Both the position numbers and the translations under genes were made by a program. Positions 7,951 through 16,775 of a stretch of DNA of 33,371 nucleotides are shown here, one piece after another. The notes under the pieces were generated by a model. That model made no database searches, was not told where the DNA came from, and saw nothing but the letters and a program-made list of their open reading frames with translations. Position 1 is the stretch's first letter. Every line of letters starts with the position of its first letter. This DNA is from JAYSFC01 sp041913505 (GTDB lineage Bacteria > Pseudomonadota > Gammaproteobacteria > Burkholderiales > Burkholderiaceae_C): assembly GCA_041913505.1 (NCBI GenBank), contig JAYSFC010000029.1, positions 1 through 33,371 on the forward strand, read 5' to 3'.

Positions 7951-9191
7951 AGCACGATACCGTCCTCAAAGTGCATGGGGTGGGTAAGGAGTACCGCCTT
8001 TATGCCTCGCCGCGCGAGCGCTTCAAGTCGCTGGTCACCGGGCGCGCCAACCATCGCAGCCACTGGGCGCTGCGCGACGTGTCGTTCGAGTTGAAGCGCG
8101 GCCAGTGCATTGGCGTGATTGGCGACAACGGGGCGGGCAAGAGTTCACTGCTCAAGCTGCTGGCGGGCACTTTGCAGCCGTCCACGGGCCGCATCGAACG
8201 TGTGGGGCGCGTGACGGCCATTCTTGAGCTGGGCGCAGGTTTTCACCCCGATTTCAGTGGTCGCGACAATCTCTACTTCGGTGGCAGCCTGATCGGCATA
8301 GACCATGATGAGATGACGCGCTTGGAGCCCAGCATCGCGGAGTTTTGCGAGTTGGGCGAGGCGCTGGACCGGCCTGTCAAGACCTATTCATCGGGTATGG
8401 CGGTGCGGCTGGCGTTCGCGTTGGTCACGGCCGTGCAGCCCGACGTGCTGATCATCGACGAAGCCCTGGCCGTGGGCGATCAGCATTTCCAGAAGAAATG
8501 CGTGGAGCGCATCATGGCGTTCCGAGAGAGCGGCTGCACGATTCTATTTTGCTCGCACAGTCCCTACCATATCCGTCACTTGTGTGATGTGGCTCTATGG
8601 CTCAAGGGTGGGCGGGTGGAGCAGTTTGGTCCCACCGAGCCGGTGTTGGCCGCCTACGACGTGCATACACGCCAGCGGCAGGCGGCGGAGCAGGGGGGCG
8701 ATGTGCCTGCTGTGACGGCACAGGCGCCAGAAGTCGCCACCGCTTCACCGCTTGCCAAGCCTGTTGCCGTTGCGGATGCGGGCACCGCTTGTATTCTGTC
8801 GGTAGAGGTGGCTAATCTGGACGAGCCGCGTGAGGGCCACCCTCCGGTGCTGCAGGGCCAGGACCTCATCGTGACGATCACGGTGCGGGGCCGGGGGGAG
8901 GAATGCCCGAATATCGGTTTCATGATCGAGCAGTCGCAGGGCGTAGGCATTACGTCGCTGGGTACGCACGAAGAAGGCGTGACCCCACGCCGTATGGCCG
9001 ATGGCGTGTGGCAGTCCGTGCTCACGTTTCCCGATCTGCCGTTGCACAGCGGCGATTACGTCGTTAGCGCGTACCTGTTTGATGCGACAGGGCTTGTGGT
9101 CTACGACGAATGGTTGCACTACTTGCACCTACGCTTTGTGGCGCCCAAGCTGATGCCGGGCCTGGTGCAGCTACCGCATCGATGGGAGTGA
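7947..9191 (+). CDS. Polysaccharide export ATPase with C-terminal glycan-binding-type domain (Wzt-like)
   Basis: The first ~235 of 414 residues are an ABC nucleotide-binding domain: Walker A GDNGAGKS (59-66), signature YSSGMA (147-152), Walker B VLIIDE (167-172) and the H-loop histidine in SHS (204). A variable linker leads to a second beta-rich domain (about 279-414) of the type seen in E. coli O8/O9a Wzt, where it recognises the modified non-reducing end of the finished glycan. KpsT-type capsule ATPases lack this extension, so export coupled to chain termination by a terminal modification is the likely mode. The neighbouring methyltransferases could supply that mark. It is translationally coupled to the permease gene. 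Confidence 0.93.
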   Translation: MKHDTVLKVHGVGKEYRLYASPRERFKSLVTGRANHRSHWALRDVSFELKRGQCIGVIGDNGAGKSSLLKLLAGTLQPSTGRIERVGRVTAILELGAGFHPDFSGRDNLYFGGSLIGIDHDEMTRLEPSIAEFCELGEALDRPVKTYSSGMAVRLAFALVTAVQPDVLIIDEALAVGDQHFQKKCVERIMAFRESGCTILFCSHSPYHIRHLCDVALWLKGGRVEQFGPTEPVLAAYDVHTRQRQAAEQGGDVPAVTAQAPEVATASPLAKPVAVADAGTACILSVEVANLDEPREGHPPVLQGQDLIVTITVRGRGEECPNIGFMIEQSQGVGITSLGTHEEGVTPRRMADGVWQSVLTFPDLPLHSGDYVVSAYLFDATGLVVYDEWLHYLHLRFVAPKLMPGLVQLPHRWE

Positions 9192-9198
9192 GTGCGTA

Positions 9199-10107
9199 GT
9201 GGCCAAGTGGAAGCGGCTGTGGTGCCGCGTGAAGACCGAAGCCCGGGATCTGGTGGAGCTGGTGCTGTTGCCGGGGCTGGCGGCTGTGTTGCCCTGGCCA
9301 TGGTGCTTTCGCTTGTTCAAGCGCGCTGCGCGCTGGCCCTGGCTGTATGGCGCGCAATGCCGCGCGGCGTTGGCCCAGGCACAGCAGCACGGTTGTTGCG
9401 GCGAGGATGCCGATGCGTGGGTGGCCGAACGGCGGCTCGTGACCCTGCTAGACCATGCGGACCACTACCTGCTGCGCACACGCTCACCAGCGTGGATGCA
9501 CCGCTATGTGGACGTGCAGGGACAGTGGGAGCCTGGTGGGCGGGCTGCTCTGCTGTGGACTTTTCACTGGGGCATGGGTATGTGGGCGCTGCGGCATGCG
9601 CGTACGCAGGGCTTGCATGCACCCATGGTGCTGGCAGCCCCGCATGGGCCGGATTTCGTGGGGCGTACGGTCTTCGGCCGCTATGTGCGCGCGCGCATGC
9701 GTTCCGTTGAGTTGGCGTTGGGCGAGCCGGTGATCTTTGTGCCCGGCGGAATGGCCGGGGTGCGCGAGGCGTTGGCTGGTGGCAAACAGGTCATCGTGGT
9801 GATGGATGTGCCGCAGGACCAGGTGTCTGTCACTCGCGTAACCCCGCTGTTGGGCGGGCCAGTGAGCGTGCCGGCGGTGCTACCGCAACTGGCCGTGGAT
9901 CAATCGCTGCCGGTTACGGTGTTCTATATGGGCGGGGATGTGCACACGGGCCGCCGCATGCTGCGCATTGCACCGTTGGGCGTGCACCATGATGCGAAGG
10001 TGCTGACCGATACGGCGTTTGCCCATCTGGACCATTTACTGAGAATGGCCCCTGCCGCGTGGCATTTGTGGGCGCAGGCGCCCCGCTTTTTTGTGGCACG
10101 GGATTGA
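9199..10107 (+). CDS. LpxL/HtrB-like acyltransferase-family protein with altered catalytic motif
   Basis: The start is GTG at 9199, eight bases after the ATPase stop, giving 302 residues. The overall pattern matches the lipid A late acyltransferase family: a hydrophobic N-terminal region (about 18-50), a block around TFHWGMGMW (121-129), a central PVIFVPGGMAGVREALAGG region and a later PVTVFYMGGD segment. In canonical members the histidine is followed five residues later by Glu or Asp (HX4E/D); here His123 is followed by Met128. The protein may therefore not be a lipid A acyltransferase, but modify the glycan or its lipid carrier, or be non-catalytic. It sits in the same run of genes as the exporter and the following methyltransferase. 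Confidence 0.7.
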   Translation: MAKWKRLWCRVKTEARDLVELVLLPGLAAVLPWPWCFRLFKRAARWPWLYGAQCRAALAQAQQHGCCGEDADAWVAERRLVTLLDHADHYLLRTRSPAWMHRYVDVQGQWEPGGRAALLWTFHWGMGMWALRHARTQGLHAPMVLAAPHGPDFVGRTVFGRYVRARMRSVELALGEPVIFVPGGMAGVREALAGGKQVIVVMDVPQDQVSVTRVTPLLGGPVSVPAVLPQLAVDQSLPVTVFYMGGDVHTGRRMLRIAPLGVHHDAKVLTDTAFAHLDHLLRMAPAAWHLWAQAPRFFVARD

Positions 10108-10117
10108 CGAGGGTTCT

Positions 10118-10975
10118 ATGAATTGGATGTGGCGGCTGCGTGAACGGCTTATAGGGCTGGCGCCTTGGGACGCTTCGCGCATCACCGATGAGTGGTTTCG
10201 CGCGCACTTCGACTACGCGGCAGACGTGGTGCACCAATGGCTGGGCAGCGCGCTGGATGTGCGTACGGCGCGGCTGCTGAATTTTGGTTGCGGCGATGGC
10301 ATTACCGATCTGGCCCTGGTACTGCGCCATGGCGCAACGGCTATCCATGGCGTGGACATCCGGCGCGAGTACGCCAAGCTGCCGCGCATTGCGCGCGAAC
10401 AGTTGGGCATGGCGCGCATCCCGGCTGCGCTGACGTTTGAGACCATTTCACCCGGCGCACCTCTGGCGGATCGGCACACGGGCCTGGATGGCATCATGAG
10501 CTGGTCCACTTTTGAGCATGTACAGCGTGAGCAGCTCTTGCCGATCCTGCGCGATTTGCACGCCTGCTTGCGGCCCGGTGGGGTGTTCTTCCTGCAGATC
10601 GAGCCGCTGTTTTACTCGCCATTCGGCTCGCATCTGCGACGCTATGACGACGCCCCTTGGCACCACCTGATGGTGTCTGAGGACGATCTATGGCGTGTCA
10701 TCGAAGCGCACCAGGGGCCTATCGACGCGGCTGAAGTGGATTTTGGCTTTGCCGACTTTGGCGTGGAGGGTTACAAGCGCTTCGTGTTCAAGGAGTATCA
10801 AGCACTGAACCGGCTCACGGCCGATGAACTCGTGGAGATCGTCACGCGAGCGGGCTTCTCCGTGGAGCGGCAGGAGCGGCGGAATATCGAGTTGCCGATT
10901 CCACCTTCATTGCAGGAGCGCTATCCCGAGGACTGGCTGCGCAATAACGAAATTTTTCTGCTGCTGCGCAAATAG
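10118..10975 (+). CDS. Class I SAM-dependent methyltransferase of the glycan locus
   Basis: The ATG at 10118 follows a GAGGG ribosome binding site and gives 285 residues. A Rossmann-type SAM site is clear: LLNFGCGDGITD (motif I, about 53-64), GVDIR (acidic loop), and a later WSTFEHV-LRPGGVFFLQIEPL block typical of small-molecule or glycan methyltransferases. The substrate cannot be read from the sequence. Next to an exporter ATPase with a terminal-sugar reading domain, methylation of the growing glycan or its cap is plausible. The gene ends 13 bases from the convergent 1249-residue gene, so transcripts from the two strands meet here without an obvious terminator. Confidence 0.85.
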   Translation: MNWMWRLRERLIGLAPWDASRITDEWFRAHFDYAADVVHQWLGSALDVRTARLLNFGCGDGITDLALVLRHGATAIHGVDIRREYAKLPRIAREQLGMARIPAALTFETISPGAPLADRHTGLDGIMSWSTFEHVQREQLLPILRDLHACLRPGGVFFLQIEPLFYSPFGSHLRRYDDAPWHHLMVSEDDLWRVIEAHQGPIDAAEVDFGFADFGVEGYKRFVFKEYQALNRLTADELVEIVTRAGFSVERQERRNIELPIPPSLQERYPEDWLRNNEIFLLLRK

Positions 10976-10988
10976 TTCATGGCAGTTC

Positions 10989-13900
10989 TTATGCACGCAA
11001 CCAGCTCTTGACCTGCCGCTGCCACTGCGCAGGAATGGCTCGCGCCACGCTGCGCAGCACGGGCAGGGAACGCAGGTATACGAGTGCGTTCAGCACTTCT
11101 GATCGGCTGGCGGCGCTGGCTGTAGGCTGAGGTCGATAGCGTGCCAAGGTCGCGGAGCTGGGCAGCGGTGTGGCCACAGGATGGGCAGGGGTGATGCCCG
11201 CAAGGTAGTCACTGCGGTAGCTCCACGGTGCTTGAGGCGGGATGCCTGTTGGCGGAAGGGGCGGCTGTGCTGGCCCTTGGGCCGTGGCGAAGTGCTTGCC
11301 GTGTAGCTGGGTAAAAAATTCTGTCCACTGTGCGCCACTCTGCTCCCACGGGCAGACCCAGCTCCAGGGACGGCCGGCAACGCGCTCCGCGAAGGCGCCA
11401 ATGTCGGGCACGGCCACGGGCAGGCCGGCCTTCAGCGCGGCGCTGAGCGTGTAGCTGTAGGTTTCGGGCCAGAGTGCGGGGAACCAGACGATGTCGGGCT
11501 GCAGCCAGGTAAGCAGGCCGGGGAGGTCTTCTTCCTTGTAGGCGCCGTGAACCGTGAGCCGCGCGCGCGGTTGCGTTTGCAGGTGGCGGTAGCCGTAGCC
11601 GAGTAGGTGGAATTCCACGGGCGCCTGGCGTTTGGCGGCCTCTAGCGCTGCGGCTTCGAGCACGTCGGCGCCTTTGATGGCGCTGAGCGCACCGAGCACG
11701 ACGATTTTGAGAGGGCGCCCCTCGGGCAGCAGTTGGGGTGCTGGTACAGGCTGGCGGGTATCTGTCGCCATGTCGGTATGCGGCACGGTGAGCACGCGGG
11801 CGGCCGGGGCAAAGGCGGCGATGCGGCGTGCGGCGTCGTGGCTTGGTGCGAACACATGGCGTGCTTCCGTTAGCAAGCGCGCATTGGCGCCACGCCATTG
11901 GGCGACGGTGCCCTCGAGCGGTGCCGGCATGCCTGGCATGCAGCAAGCGCACTGGCCGGGAGCGGGCTCGCCCAGGTAGCGGTTGTCGTTGCCGGTCAGC
12001 GTAATGTGGGAGCAGTAGCTATAGTAGTCGTGGGTGGTGAAGTCGTAGGGCACGCCCAGCAGCGCGGGCAGTTCACGCACCTGCAGGCCGTGGCCGAGCA
12101 GATGGTGGTAGTGCACGTGGCAGACGCCGAGCTGGCGCAGGATGCTCAGCAGATCATCGAACTGGTCTTCGAGGCGGAATGTGAGCTCGAAGCCCTCCGC
12201 GGCGGCGGCCATGCGCAGCGAGACGCTGTGGCCAGGGGCTGGGGCTAGCGTCAGGAATTGGGCCTGGTCTGCCAGATGCTCAGCCAGCTCGCGCACGTGG
12301 CGCTCCGTGCCGCCGCCCCGGTCGTGCAGCACGGCCAGCACCAGGGGCAGGCGGGCTTCGGCGATGCGCGCGACGTCGAGCGCGAGCCGGTAGGGGCGTG
12401 CGGGGTCGGCCTGCACGAAGGCATGCACGTCGCGCGCGTAGCGAGGGTGCAGCCGGGCCAGGGTTTCCATGGCGGCGCGCTCGCGCGGGCTCTTGCTGTC
12501 GCCAAAGCTTACGCCGCCGGTGTGCAGCACGAAGGTGTCGAGCAGGTGCAGGTTGCGCCAGCCTTTGCGGGCAGCGCGCTGGCAGAAGTCGTTTTCCTCG
12601 CCGTAGCCCTTGCCGAAATTTTCCGTGTCGAACAGGCCTACGTCGCGCAGGCTGTCGCGGCGGATGTACATGCAAAAGCCCACGCCCGTGGGTACGTCGA
12701 CCACCACGCCAGGGTTGGTACGGGCGCACAGCGCGTCGAGCCGCGCCGTGTCGTAGCCGGGGGGCAGCGGGTTGTCTTCGCAGAAGTGGGGGTAGCTGCA
12801 GATGGTGGCGTTGGTGGACAGCGGGGTGACGCTGGCGATGCGCTGATCGCCATAGGCGGCGGCGCGGATGCGGTCGAGCCAGTCGTTGGCGACTTCGGTG
12901 TCGCTGTTGAGCAGCAGGGCGTCGTTGCGGTCCGAGAGTGCCATGCCGCGGTTGACGGTGCCGACGAAGCCGAGGTTCTCCGCATTCTCGAGCAGCGTGA
13001 TGCGGCTGTCCTGCGTTGCACGCTCGCGCAGCCATTGCGTGACCTCGGGCTCGGGGCTGCAGTCGTTGATCACGATGAGCCGGTAGGGCGTGCGCACGGG
13101 GGCGGCGAGCACCGAGTCGATGCACAGGCGCGTATCGGCGAGGCCGCGATAGACCGGGACGATGACGTCCACGGGATGGTCGGGAGCGGTCAGGGGCTGT
13201 GGGGGCCGCGCGACGGGGGCTTTTGCGGAGCCCCGGCCCAGAAGTCGGTCGACGCGCATCTTGGCGTGTACCAGAGGGCGGGTTGCCCGGAAGACGGTGG
13301 AGTTCTCGATGGTGCGCAGGTGGTCGGCCAACTGCTCGTAGTCGGCCTGTAAGCGGGTATGGACCTGGGTGAGTTCGTGGCGGGTCCGTTGCAGCTCCTG
13401 GTTCTGTGCCCATGAGGCCGAAAGCGTCGCGCCTGTGTGCTCCAACTGGGCTAGGGTGTTCGCCAGCTGTTCCTGCGCGGTCGCATGGGCATGTTCCAGC
13501 TGAAGGATGCGATCCTGCAGTGGCTGCACCGTCGCGGAAAGCGTGAGGTAATCGGCCGACATGGGCCAGCCCAGTTCGACTTCAAAGATGGCTCCACCGG
13601 CTTGGACGCAGTCCTGAAGCCGGTCGGCGGGAGCGGGAATGGCAAACCAGGGGTCGTCTCCCGTGAGCAGCAGCAGTACGGCATCGCTCACGCTGGGCAG
13701 AGGTGCCTGCCAGACGATCTGGCGGTGCGCCGCTTCTGAGAAGAGCGAGAGGGGGCTCGCGCCGGCTTCCCAGCGCCAGCACACCGTACCGGCCGCATCA
13801 CGCAGCGTGAGGTTGTACAGGTGCAGGAAACCGGGCCGGTCGGCCGGGTCCAGCCGCAGTTGGGTGACGGGAACTGGCGGCAGTGCGAAACGCAGCGTCT

Positions 13901-14738
13901 GGCGGCTCTGGCCGATCGTGCCGGAGCAGGTGAGCTTGCGCTCCTCGTCGTATCCGTCGGCATGACCAAGGTACAACTGGGCCGTGAACAGCGCCTGGCC
14001 GGGCCAGGCCGGCGCATCGGGGTCGGGTCGGGGGAGCTCCGCCTGCGCCACGGGGTGTGCGCTACCGATGAACTGGTAGGTGAGCGCGTCGGGGCCGGCC
14101 AGCAGGTGCCGCGCCACGGCGGGCGGCAGACGGTCGAAGGCGATCCGGAATTCCGATTCAGGCAGGGCACGCTCGACGGTGTCGAGCATATCGATGTGCC
14201 AACGCTGCTCCGCCAGGAAGCGCGCAAGCGAACGGCGCGTGAAGAAGCGCAGGTGGGTGCGGTCGAGAAGGCCTTCCTCGCGGTACAGGAATTCTCCGTG
14301 CAGCAATTCGGCGATCAGGCCGCTGTAGCCCGCATTGGGCACGGAGATCAGCAATTGGCCGCCGGGTGCTAGCAGCTCGCGGCAGGCGGCCAGCACCTGT
14401 TCGGGGCGGCGCAGGTGCTCCAGCACGTCGGCGCAGACGATGGCATCGTAGCGCCGCCCCGCGAACATGCGGGGGAGGTCGGCATCTTCGAGGTCGGCCA
14501 CCTCCACGGCGCGGTAATGGGGTCGTGCGTGGACAGCCTCAGCCTCGCTGAGAGTCACGCCATCGCTGGTGCAGCGGCGGGTTTCCGCCAGGTACTGGCC
14601 CAGGGCGCCGCTGCCGCAGCCCAGGTCGAGCACCGTGGCCCCTTCGGGAACCATGCGGGCCAGCACCGACAGTGATGTGCGCTCATCCGGCCGAATGCTG
14701 CGTAAATAAACGTGCAAATCCTCAATGCTCTGCGTCAT
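10989..14738 (-). CDS. Multidomain glycan synthesis protein: methyltransferase - beta-rich region - coiled coil - GT2 - GT4
   Basis: One uninterrupted 1249-residue frame encodes, in order: a class I methyltransferase (about 20-200, motif VLDLGCGSGALGQYL, then CADVLEHL and LLAPGGQLLISVPN); a beta-rich region of unknown role (about 215-400); a coiled coil (about 403-480) leading into the ENSTVFRATRPL segment often found in such GT fusions; a GT2 transferase (about 520-790, VIVPVYRGL, NSDTE, PTGVGFCMYIRRD, GEENDFCQRA); and a GT4-like transferase (about 794-1190, HDRGGGTERHV, KGADVLEAA, PETYSYTLSAALKAGLPVAV). It should act in the cytoplasm on the lipid-linked glycan. It is convergent with the exporter run and divergent from the next GT gene. 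The combination recalls the WbdD/WbdA polymerase-terminator pair, but here in one chain. Confidence 0.9.
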   Translation of the reverse strand: MTQSIEDLHVYLRSIRPDERTSLSVLARMVPEGATVLDLGCGSGALGQYLAETRRCTSDGVTLSEAEAVHARPHYRAVEVADLEDADLPRMFAGRRYDAIVCADVLEHLRRPEQVLAACRELLAPGGQLLISVPNAGYSGLIAELLHGEFLYREEGLLDRTHLRFFTRRSLARFLAEQRWHIDMLDTVERALPESEFRIAFDRLPPAVARHLLAGPDALTYQFIGSAHPVAQAELPRPDPDAPAWPGQALFTAQLYLGHADGYDEERKLTCSGTIGQSRQTLRFALPPVPVTQLRLDPADRPGFLHLYNLTLRDAAGTVCWRWEAGASPLSLFSEAAHRQIVWQAPLPSVSDAVLLLLTGDDPWFAIPAPADRLQDCVQAGGAIFEVELGWPMSADYLTLSATVQPLQDRILQLEHAHATAQEQLANTLAQLEHTGATLSASWAQNQELQRTRHELTQVHTRLQADYEQLADHLRTIENSTVFRATRPLVHAKMRVDRLLGRGSAKAPVARPPQPLTAPDHPVDVIVPVYRGLADTRLCIDSVLAAPVRTPYRLIVINDCSPEPEVTQWLRERATQDSRITLLENAENLGFVGTVNRGMALSDRNDALLLNSDTEVANDWLDRIRAAAYGDQRIASVTPLSTNATICSYPHFCEDNPLPPGYDTARLDALCARTNPGVVVDVPTGVGFCMYIRRDSLRDVGLFDTENFGKGYGEENDFCQRAARKGWRNLHLLDTFVLHTGGVSFGDSKSPRERAAMETLARLHPRYARDVHAFVQADPARPYRLALDVARIAEARLPLVLAVLHDRGGGTERHVRELAEHLADQAQFLTLAPAPGHSVSLRMAAAAEGFELTFRLEDQFDDLLSILRQLGVCHVHYHHLLGHGLQVRELPALLGVPYDFTTHDYYSYCSHITLTGNDNRYLGEPAPGQCACCMPGMPAPLEGTVAQWRGANARLLTEARHVFAPSHDAARRIAAFAPAARVLTVPHTDMATDTRQPVPAPQLLPEGRPLKIVVLGALSAIKGADVLEAAALEAAKRQAPVEFHLLGYGYRHLQTQPRARLTVHGAYKEEDLPGLLTWLQPDIVWFPALWPETYSYTLSAALKAGLPVAVPDIGAFAERVAGRPWSWVCPWEQSGAQWTEFFTQLHGKHFATAQGPAQPPLPPTGIPPQAPWSYRSDYLAGITPAHPVATPLPSSATLARYRPQPTASAASRSEVLNALVYLRSLPVLRSVARAIPAQWQRQVKSWLRA

Positions 14739-14821
14739 CCCGGAATTATGACGGGGGGCTGGCGGCGGGTCGACGGAGTCGGTTACAAATAGCGGGCGGT
14801 TCCTGGGAGAATGGAGGGTTC
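14739..14821. promoter_or_regulatory. Divergent intergenic region with probable promoters of both glycan transcripts
   Basis: These 83 bases separate two genes that point away from each other, so promoters for both should lie here. The stretch GGTTACAAATAG is locally AT-richer, and GGAGGG (14813-14818) lies very close to the ATG of the rightward gene. No clear -35/-10 pair stands out. Confidence 0.35.
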
Positions 14822-15619
14822 ATGAATGATTCCTCCTTGCTCCCGGACGGCCCGCTGGTGGTCTCCGTGGTGAGTCACGGCCACGCCACACTGGTCCAGT
14901 CCCTCCTGGAAGCATTGGCGCGGCGCAGTGCAGGCACAGTTTCGCGCGTGGTGCTCACGCACAACCTGCCCGAGGCCGATCCGCATGAGCCGCCTGGCGG
15001 ATGGCCGTTCGCCTTGCAGGTCCGCCGCAATGAGCAGCCGGCAGGCTTTGGGGCGAACCACAACCGCGCGCTGGCGCAGGCTCGCGAGCCGTTCGTTTGT
15101 GTGCTCAATCCCGACGTGGCCCTGCCGGATGGGGACCCGTTCGCAGCCTTGGTGCGGGCGGCCAACGCAGTGGGTGTGGGATGCGCCTATCCGGGCCAGG
15201 TGGACGCAGCAGGCCGGGTGCAGGATAGCGAGCGCTCCCTGCCCACGCCGCAGGCGCTGTGGCGCCGCAGGGTGCTTGGGCTGCCGCCTCCGGCCGGGGC
15301 GCCGGTGGAGTGGGTCAATGGCGCCTGCATGGTGCTGCCCCGGGCGGCCTGGGAGGCCGTGGGGGGCTTCGACGAAGGTTATTTCATGTACTGCGAGGAC
15401 GTGGACCTGTGCCTGCGCCTGCGGCTGGCCGGGCTGGCCTTGGTGCGCGCGCCCGTGCAGGTGCAGCATGTGGGCCAGCACGCCAGCCACCGGGCGGGGC
15501 GCGCGTTGTGGTGGCATGTGCGCAGCCTGCTGCGCCTGTGGGGATCGCCGGTCTATCGGCGCGCGCGCCGATTGTTACCTTCGGATACGGCGACGGCGGG
15601 TAGGATCGGCGCCTCATGA
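14822..15619 (+). CDS. Family 2 glycosyltransferase (rhamnosyltransferase-like)
   Basis: The start at 14822 follows a purine-rich GGAGGG with short spacing; the frame itself extends 50 codons upstream into the neighbour's region. The 265-residue product has the GT-A pattern: VVSVVSHGHA at the N-terminus, GFGANHNRAL (nucleotide-binding loop), CVLNPDVALP (the metal-binding acidic motif, here NPD), VNGACMVLPRAAW and GGFDEGYFMYCEDVDLCLR (acceptor and catalytic acidic residues). This is typical of WbbL-like rhamnosyltransferases and related O-antigen enzymes. It probably adds one of the first sugars to the lipid-linked primer made by the next gene, with which it is coupled by ATGA. Confidence 0.87.
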   Translation: MNDSSLLPDGPLVVSVVSHGHATLVQSLLEALARRSAGTVSRVVLTHNLPEADPHEPPGGWPFALQVRRNEQPAGFGANHNRALAQAREPFVCVLNPDVALPDGDPFAALVRAANAVGVGCAYPGQVDAAGRVQDSERSLPTPQALWRRRVLGLPPPAGAPVEWVNGACMVLPRAAWEAVGGFDEGYFMYCEDVDLCLRLRLAGLALVRAPVQVQHVGQHASHRAGRALWWHVRSLLRLWGSPVYRRARRLLPSDTATAGRIGAS

Positions 15620-16719
15620 TCTGGCTGTCCGTCGTTGCTTTCCTGGCTGCTGCCCTCGCCGCGGGCGGCGTCGTCCGTTGGGCGCGCGGCCACACTGCGG
15701 CCTATGGCGTGGGCATGCCGCAGCGCTTTCACCTGGGAAATGTGCCGCGGCTTGGGGGGGTAGCGCTGCTGGCGGGCATCGTGGTCAGCTGGAGCATGGG
15801 GGCCTTCCAGGCGACGGTGCTGGGCGATCCCGCGTCGTTGCGCCTGGGCTCCTGGGTGGGCTGGTGGCTGCTGGCGCTGCTGCCCTCGGCCCTGGGGGGC
15901 ATGGCGGAAGATGCGACCCAGCGGCTCACGGTGCGCTATCGCCTTTTGCTCACGGGGTTGAGCGGCGTGCTGGCCGTGGGGCTGCTGGAGATGAGCGTTC
16001 CGCGCCTGGGCCTGCCGTGGCTCGATGCGCTGCTGGCCTCCGCCCCCTGGCTGGGATGCGCCATCGCGCTGCTGGCCGTGACCGGGCTACCCCACGCCTT
16101 CAACATCATCGACGGGTACAACGGCCTCGCGGGCATGGTGGCGCTCATTGTGTGCCTGGCCCTGGCCCATGTGGCGCTGCAGGTGGGCGACCGTAGTCTG
16201 GCAGCGCTGCTGGTTTCGACGGCGGCCGCGACCGGAGGCTTTCTGGTGTGGAACTACCCGCGCGGCATGCTGTTCGCAGGCGATGGTGGGGCGTACATCT
16301 GGGGGGGCGTGATCGCGCTGGCGAGCGTGGCCCTCGTGCAGCGCAATGCCGACGTGTCGCCCTGGTTCCCGATGTTGCTGCTCATCTACCCGGTGTGGGA
16401 GACGATGTTCTCGATCTACCGCAAGCTCGCGCGCGGCGTGTCGCCTGGCGTAGCCGATGCGCTGCATTTCCACCAGCTGATCTATCGGCGCATCGTGCGC
16501 GGCGTGTTCCACGACGACGCATCGCGGCGCATGCTCACGCGCAACAACCGCACCTCGCCCTACCTCTGGGCGTTTACCATGCTCACCGTGGTGCCCGCAC
16601 TGCTGTTTTGGAGCAATACGCCCATGCTCATGGCGTTCTGCGTGCTGTTCGGCGCCACCTACGTCACGGCCTATCTGGCCATCGTGCGCTTCAAGGTACC
16701 AGACTGGCTGCGGCATTAG
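15616..16719 (+). CDS. WecA/WbpL-family polyprenyl-phosphate sugar-1-phosphate transferase
   Basis: The 367-residue protein has about ten hydrophobic segments and the hallmarks of the MraY/WecA superfamily (glycosyltransferase family 4 of membrane type): VPRLGGVA after the first helix, an acidic pair at GGMAEDATQR, HAFNIIDGYNGLAG (about 158-170), LFAGDGGAYIWG (about 219-230) and the cytoplasmic His loop HFHQLIYRRI (about 284-293). These enzymes transfer a HexNAc-1-phosphate or similar sugar phosphate from a UDP-sugar onto undecaprenyl phosphate and thereby start O-antigen-type glycans. It overlaps the upstream GT gene by four bases and is the last gene of the glycan locus before argB. Confidence 0.92.
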   Translation: MIWLSVVAFLAAALAAGGVVRWARGHTAAYGVGMPQRFHLGNVPRLGGVALLAGIVVSWSMGAFQATVLGDPASLRLGSWVGWWLLALLPSALGGMAEDATQRLTVRYRLLLTGLSGVLAVGLLEMSVPRLGLPWLDALLASAPWLGCAIALLAVTGLPHAFNIIDGYNGLAGMVALIVCLALAHVALQVGDRSLAALLVSTAAATGGFLVWNYPRGMLFAGDGGAYIWGGVIALASVALVQRNADVSPWFPMLLLIYPVWETMFSIYRKLARGVSPGVADALHFHQLIYRRIVRGVFHDDASRRMLTRNNRTSPYLWAFTMLTVVPALLFWSNTPMLMAFCVLFGATYVTAYLAIVRFKVPDWLRH

Positions 16720-16775
16720 GGTGAATGCGGCACAATGCGCGCCGTATCGTTCACTCCTCACACGGCCTGCTCCCC

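Noticed and set aside
12258..13352. Plus-strand open frame within the glycan fusion gene
   Set aside because: The minus strand encodes continuous GT2 and GT4 motifs here; the plus-strand product is GC-bias filler.
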